NCBI GenBank assembly: GCA_903927685.1
Contig: CAIYOB010000738.1
Span: 1-7,963, forward strand
DNA length: 7,963 nt
Reading direction: 5' to 3'
From: an uncultured Planctomycetaceae bacterium
Lineage (GTDB): Bacteria; Planctomycetota; Planctomycetia; Pirellulales; Pirellulaceae
This document shows positions 5,759-7,963 of this stretch, piece by piece; the stretch's first letter is position 1, and the number at the start of each line of letters is the position of its first letter. The notes beneath the pieces are model-generated. The model was not told the origin of the DNA, made no database searches, and was given only the letters and a program-made list of their open reading frames with translations. Both the position numbers and the translations under genes were made by a program.

Positions 5759-7162
5759 ATGTCTCAGCCAAATTCGACTTACGCGCCGCAGGATCCGCAC
5801 ACGCCGGGCTGGCAAAAGAGTGCCGCGGCGGGGGAACTGACGCCGGGAGCGGACGCCTCGCGGCTGCGCTTGTCCGAAGTCGACCACGTCCTGTTTCCCG
5901 TCGCCCCCACGACCGTGAAGGAAACCGGCGTCGATCTCGATGTGCTGTTCAACCTGGCGCTGAAACTGGCCTGCATGTCCCCGCATTTCGATACCGAGTG
6001 GGCTACGCGGCAGCTGCGTCTGCCGCTGGCTCTGACGGCGGAGTTGCTGGAGGAGATGCGGATTCAGAAACTGCTCGAAGTGCTGGGCGGCGCCGGCCCG
6101 TTCACCTATCGGTATCGCGTCACGCAGGCGGGGCGCGAGCGGGGCGAGTGGCTGATGGCGATCTCCGGCTACGTGGGGCCTGTCCCGGTCTCGCTGGCGG
6201 ACTATACCGAGATGCTCCATCGGCAATTGCCGCGGTTGCCCGACGCGACCCCGACCACGGTCGCCGACGCCCTGGCAGACCTCGTGCTGCCGGACACGAC
6301 CGCCGAACTCGCCGGTCTGGCGGCCCTGTCCGGACGCAGCCTGTTCCTGTACGGTCCGCCGGGCAACGGCAAGACGAGCCTGGGGCGGTTGCTCCATCAA
6401 GCGTTGCCAGGCGGTCTGTGGGTGCCGTATTGCATCGGCGTGGAAAACCAGGTCATTCGCGTGTTCGATCGCCAGTGCCATCGGGACGCCACGGGGGAAT
6501 TGCCGGACGAAGTCACGCGCCGGCACGACGAGCGGTGGATTTACGTCCGGCGGCCGTTCATTCTGGTCGGTGGCGAATTGACCCTGGAAGACCTGGACCT
6601 GATCTACGATTCGGCCCGGCGGTACTACGAAGCCCCGCTGCACTTCAAAGCCAACGGCGGCATCTTCCTGCTGGACGATTTCGGCTGCCAGCGGACCCCG
6701 CCCAATACCCTGCTGAACCGCTGGATCGTGCCGCTGGAACAGCATGTCGACTATCTGACGCTCCGCACCGGCCAGCAGATTCAGGTCCCCTTTCGCAACC
6801 TGCTGGTCATTTCCACCAATCGCGATCCGGAGGAGATCATGGCCCCGGGGTTGCTGCGGCGGATGGGCTATCGAGTCCGGGTGGGCGACCCGTCGCCGCA
6901 GGACTACGCGCTGGTGTTAACACGCTATGCCGCCCGCTGTGGACTGGAAGCGTCCCCGGACCTGATCGCCTGGCTGCTCGCCCGCTACCAGGCCGAGCGG
7001 CGGCCGCTGCACAGTTGCGAGCCGCGGGATCTGGTCGAACGCGCCCGGGATATCTGCCGCTATCGCGGCTGGCCCATGGTGCTGACGCAAGAAGTGTTGG
7101 CCCAGGCTTGGCAAGGCTACTTCGGCAGCGACGGCAGCCCCCGGCCCGGCGGCGGGACATGA
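5759..7162 (+). CDS. AAA-type ATPase with N-terminal winged-helix-like region, function unknown
   Basis: The protein is 467 aa, soluble. Residues about 45-135 look like a winged-helix region: TTVKETGVDLDVLFNLALKL, a helical segment, then RYRVTQAGRERG. The ATPase core has Walker A GPPGNGKTS (199-207), Walker B GIFLLDD (301-307, Asp at the usual catalytic Glu position), sensor 1 ISTN (351-354), a candidate arginine finger in GLLRRM (364-369) and a sensor-2-like CEPRDL (420-425). NRWIVPLEQHVDYLTLRTG (320-338) is typical of this uncharacterised family as I remember it. The role is not known to me; pilus or regulatory links would be guesses. The start is the ATG at 5759, with GGAGAGG upstream. The frame is open 78 codons further upstream, but that part is intergenic-like and includes the promoter. 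It is probably monocistronic: a hairpin overlaps its stop and the ferredoxin has its own leader. Confidence 0.88.
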   Translation: MSQPNSTYAPQDPHTPGWQKSAAAGELTPGADASRLRLSEVDHVLFPVAPTTVKETGVDLDVLFNLALKLACMSPHFDTEWATRQLRLPLALTAELLEEMRIQKLLEVLGGAGPFTYRYRVTQAGRERGEWLMAISGYVGPVPVSLADYTEMLHRQLPRLPDATPTTVADALADLVLPDTTAELAGLAALSGRSLFLYGPPGNGKTSLGRLLHQALPGGLWVPYCIGVENQVIRVFDRQCHRDATGELPDEVTRRHDERWIYVRRPFILVGGELTLEDLDLIYDSARRYYEAPLHFKANGGIFLLDDFGCQRTPPNTLLNRWIVPLEQHVDYLTLRTGQQIQVPFRNLLVISTNRDPEEIMAPGLLRRMGYRVRVGDPSPQDYALVLTRYAARCGLEASPDLIAWLLARYQAERRPLHSCEPRDLVERARDICRYRGWPMVLTQEVLAQAWQGYFGSDGSPRPGGGT

Positions 7163-7184
7163 CAGCCCCAACGAGCTGTCCCGC
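7152..7184 (+). terminator. Hairpin across the ATPase stop codon, terminator-like without T-tract
   Basis: GCGGGACA (7152-7159) and TGTCCCGC (7177-7184) form a perfect 8-bp stem. The TGA stop (7160-7162) lies in its loop. A second option pairs GACAGC (7161-7166) with GCTGTC (7175-7180). No run of T follows, so it may protect the mRNA 3' end or cause only weak termination. Confidence 0.35.
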
Positions 7185-7230
7185 ATTGGTGGTGTCCCAG
7201 GGGGAATCGTGCACAAGGGGCGCTACCCGC

Positions 7231-7260
7231 TTGTGACCGGATCGGCCTTTGGTGTATCCT
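7231..7260 (+). promoter_or_regulatory. Candidate promoter for the ferredoxin gene
   Basis: TTGTGA (7231-7236) and TATCCT (7255-7260) are spaced 18 nt apart, each 4 of 6 to consensus. It would give a leader of about 110 nt. The rest of the 218-nt gap from 7163 to 7380 shows no gene. Confidence 0.35.
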
Positions 7261-7380
7261 GTGTTCTGGGCCGGGTCGATCTGGCGTCGCGTGGATCGGG
7301 CTGGCCGGGTCGTCGTCCCCCCGCAATTCGGTGGGCGGCGAGTACTCAGCGACGTTCCGTTTCTACGAAGGAGATGTTTT

Positions 7381-7572
7381 GTGAAGGTCACCGTTGACGA
7401 ATCCCTGTGTTCGGGATGCGGCGTGTGTGAAGAAATGGCGCCCGACGTGTTCGAAATGAACGATTCCGGCGTGGTTGTGGCCAAGGTCAACCCGGTTCCC
7501 GAAGACTTGCAGGCATCGGCTCAAGAAGCCGCGGACGGCTGCCCGTCCGGCGCGATCACCGTCGAGGCCTAG
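7381..7572 (+). CDS. Small single-cluster [4Fe-4S] ferredoxin
   Basis: The protein is a 63-aa soluble, acidic electron carrier. Cys10, Cys13 and Cys16 (CSGCGVC) with Cys54 (in GCPSGAI) supply four ligands for one [4Fe-4S] cluster. The order and spacing match single-cluster bacterial ferredoxins of about 60 residues. The remaining cysteines of a two-cluster (2x[4Fe-4S]) ferredoxin are absent. The start is the GTG at 7381, because GAAGGAGA ends 6 nt before it and the family begins with a short strand (KVTVDESLC). Upstream in-frame codons to 7249 encode a basic stretch unlike ferredoxin. It stands alone: no redox-partner gene is in the window, so its partner is unknown. An intrinsic terminator follows 106 nt after the stop. 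The name fer/fdx would be generic. Confidence 0.93.
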   Translation: MKVTVDESLCSGCGVCEEMAPDVFEMNDSGVVVAKVNPVPEDLQASAQEAADGCPSGAITVEA

Positions 7573-7609
7573 TGCCCCGTCGAGTCGATCTTGTCGAAGA
7601 GCGTTGAAC

Positions 7610-7687
7610 GGCCCGCCGACGGCGTCGGCGAGCCAGGTACACAGGCGCCTTCGACTGGCCGTTAAACAAGGCAGTTCTGGCTCGCCG
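7610..7687 (+). other. Alternative long-range stem upstream of the terminator (possible antiterminator or structured 3' UTR)
   Basis: CGGCGAGCCAG (7626-7636) pairs perfectly over 11 bp with CTGGCTCGCCG (7677-7687). GGCCCGCCG (7610-7618) can pair over 9 bp with CGGCGGGCC (7697-7705). A small hairpin, ACTGGCC with GGCAGT (7654-7675, one bulge), sits in the apical 40 nt. The 11-bp stem uses the left arm of the terminator, so the two cannot form together. The left part alone can also fold as CGCCGAC/GTCGGCG (7614-7630). This could be a switch or simply a compound 3' end. Confidence 0.45.
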
Positions 7688-7710
7688 GTCACCTTCCGGC
7701 GGGCCTTTTT
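7679..7710 (+). terminator. Rho-independent terminator of the ferredoxin gene
   Basis: GGCTCGCCGG (7679-7688) and CCGGCGGGCC (7696-7705) form a 10-bp stem with one G-U pair and a 7-nt loop. TTTTT (7706-7710) follows directly. This is the only hairpin in the window with a T-tract. Confidence 0.85.
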
Positions 7711-7800
7711 GTTGGGCCCCATGGCGGGCAACAACACGGGCTTGTTCTCGGCCCCGCGCCTGGGACCCCGCCGATCGCGTGTCTGGCGGAGGCGAACAGC

Positions 7801-7963
7801 ATGGACAAGTCTAGCAAAGAGCTCGCTCCGAAGAAGCCCCAGACCGACTTTCCCTCCCCGACTGCTCCCCTGGTCCCGCACCAAGGGACGAACCGCTGGG
7901 CAGAGAGATTGGCCGGGAACTCCGGACGCGGTGGCTCGGGCTACCCCGCCTGTCGCAGGCTGC
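7801..7963 (+). CDS. Partial open frame, possible integrase N-terminus or remnant
   Basis: The frame starts at the ATG at 7801, with GGAGG 8 nt upstream, and stays open to the window end (54 codons). It starts MDKSSKELAPKKPQTDFPS, then APLVPHQGTNRWAERLAG. The order KP..DFP..L.PH...NRWA resembles the start of planctomycete tyrosine recombinases, which I recall as KPYPDFPL.PH..GRWAKKIRGK..YFG. The basic, aromatic continuation of those proteins is missing here; instead the frame enters Gly/Ser-rich sequence encoded by hairpin DNA. It may be a decayed remnant, a divergent gene, or chance. Bases 7573-7800 before it hold only the terminator structure. Confidence 0.35.
   Translation, partial: MDKSSKELAPKKPQTDFPSPTAPLVPHQGTNRWAERLAGNSGRGGSGYPACRRL
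7930..7960. repeat. Two adjacent small hairpins, REP-like dispersed repeat candidate
   Basis: GGTGGC-TCGG-GCTACC (7930-7945) is a 6-bp stem with one G-U pair. GCCTG-TCG-CAGGC (7948-7960) is a perfect 5-bp stem. They are separated by 2 nt at the window edge. I recall GGTGGCTCGGGCTACC as recurrent in planctomycete genomes; that needs a search. Confidence 0.4.

Noticed and set aside
5714..6745. 343-aa minus-strand open frame
   Set aside because: It is a shadow of the AAA ATPase gene: Gln/Arg-rich, no family features, and the plus-strand frame holds all Walker motifs.
5998..7236. 412-aa plus-strand open frame
   Set aside because: It is a second-frame shadow of the ATPase gene, with Arg/Ala/Gly/Pro-rich composition and no good start signal.
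7363..7884. 173-aa minus-strand open frame
   Set aside because: It is antisense to the ferredoxin and reads through the terminator hairpins. The ferredoxin motif on the plus strand is decisive.
7720..7963. Plus-strand frame from the ATG at 7720
   Set aside because: It is Arg/Pro/Ser-rich shadow sequence without a ribosome site. The frame from 7801 has GGAGG and a better composition.
1..7963. CRISPR array, tRNA or rRNA genes, IS element, defence system
   Set aside because: By eye I found no regularly spaced repeats, cloverleaf with CCA-end features, conserved rRNA segments, transposase motifs or known defence genes. A covariance-model scan would settle the RNA part.

Overview
The window is GC-rich bacterial chromosome, most likely from a member of the Planctomycetes (Pirellulales-like). 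The basis is gene content and family resemblance: a 203-residue conserved-looking hypothetical protein behind prfB, MnmA with an unusually long, Cys-containing insert, a winged-helix/AAA ATPase and a four-helix membrane protein of types I associate with planctomycetes. Candidate promoters also carry TACACT-like -10 boxes. The assignment rests on recall, not on a database search. Most of the window looks like ordinary core genome; the two edges look more like accessory or repeat DNA.

Left half, minus strand, read from 3322 down to 97: prfB (peptide release factor RF2), a hypothetical protein whose GTG start overlaps the prfB stop by 14 nt, then folC (folylpolyglutamate/dihydrofolate synthase). 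They look like one operon. prfB is not a simple ORF. It starts at 3322, meets an in-frame TGA at codon 24 inside the classic CTTTGAC slippage site, and continues in the +1 frame. Without the frameshift, 38 N-terminal residues are lost.

Centre: a 297-nt divergent intergenic region (3323-3619) holds a good promoter for mnmA on the plus strand (TTGTCA, 17 nt, TACACT) and a weaker candidate for prfB. mnmA (tRNA 2-thiouridylase) converges on a membrane-protein gene with only 2 nt between their stop codons. That membrane protein (260 aa, four predicted TM helices, basic/charged C-terminal cytosolic domain) is divergent from a 467-aa AAA-type ATPase with an N-terminal winged-helix-like region. A 232-nt spacer (5527-5758) separates them and carries candidate promoters for both genes and an inverted repeat overlapping the ATPase promoter.

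Right end: a 63-aa single [4Fe-4S] ferredoxin with a GTG start and strong Shine-Dalgarno follows. Behind it is a textbook intrinsic terminator whose left arm can alternatively pair in a longer upstream structure. The last ~160 nt hold the start of an open frame with a good RBS. Its N-terminus faintly resembles planctomycete tyrosine-recombinase (integrase) N-termini, but it runs into two back-to-back hairpins that look like dispersed-repeat DNA.

Functionally, prfB (termination) and mnmA (tRNA wobble-uridine thiolation) belong to translation, and folC to one-carbon metabolism that feeds it. The membrane protein, the AAA ATPase and the 203-aa protein have no assignable function. I found no tRNA, rRNA, CRISPR array, IS element or clear novel defence system. 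The most interesting signals are the prfB recoding site with a poor Shine-Dalgarno stimulator, the alternative RNA structures behind the ferredoxin, and the repeat-interrupted integrase-like start.
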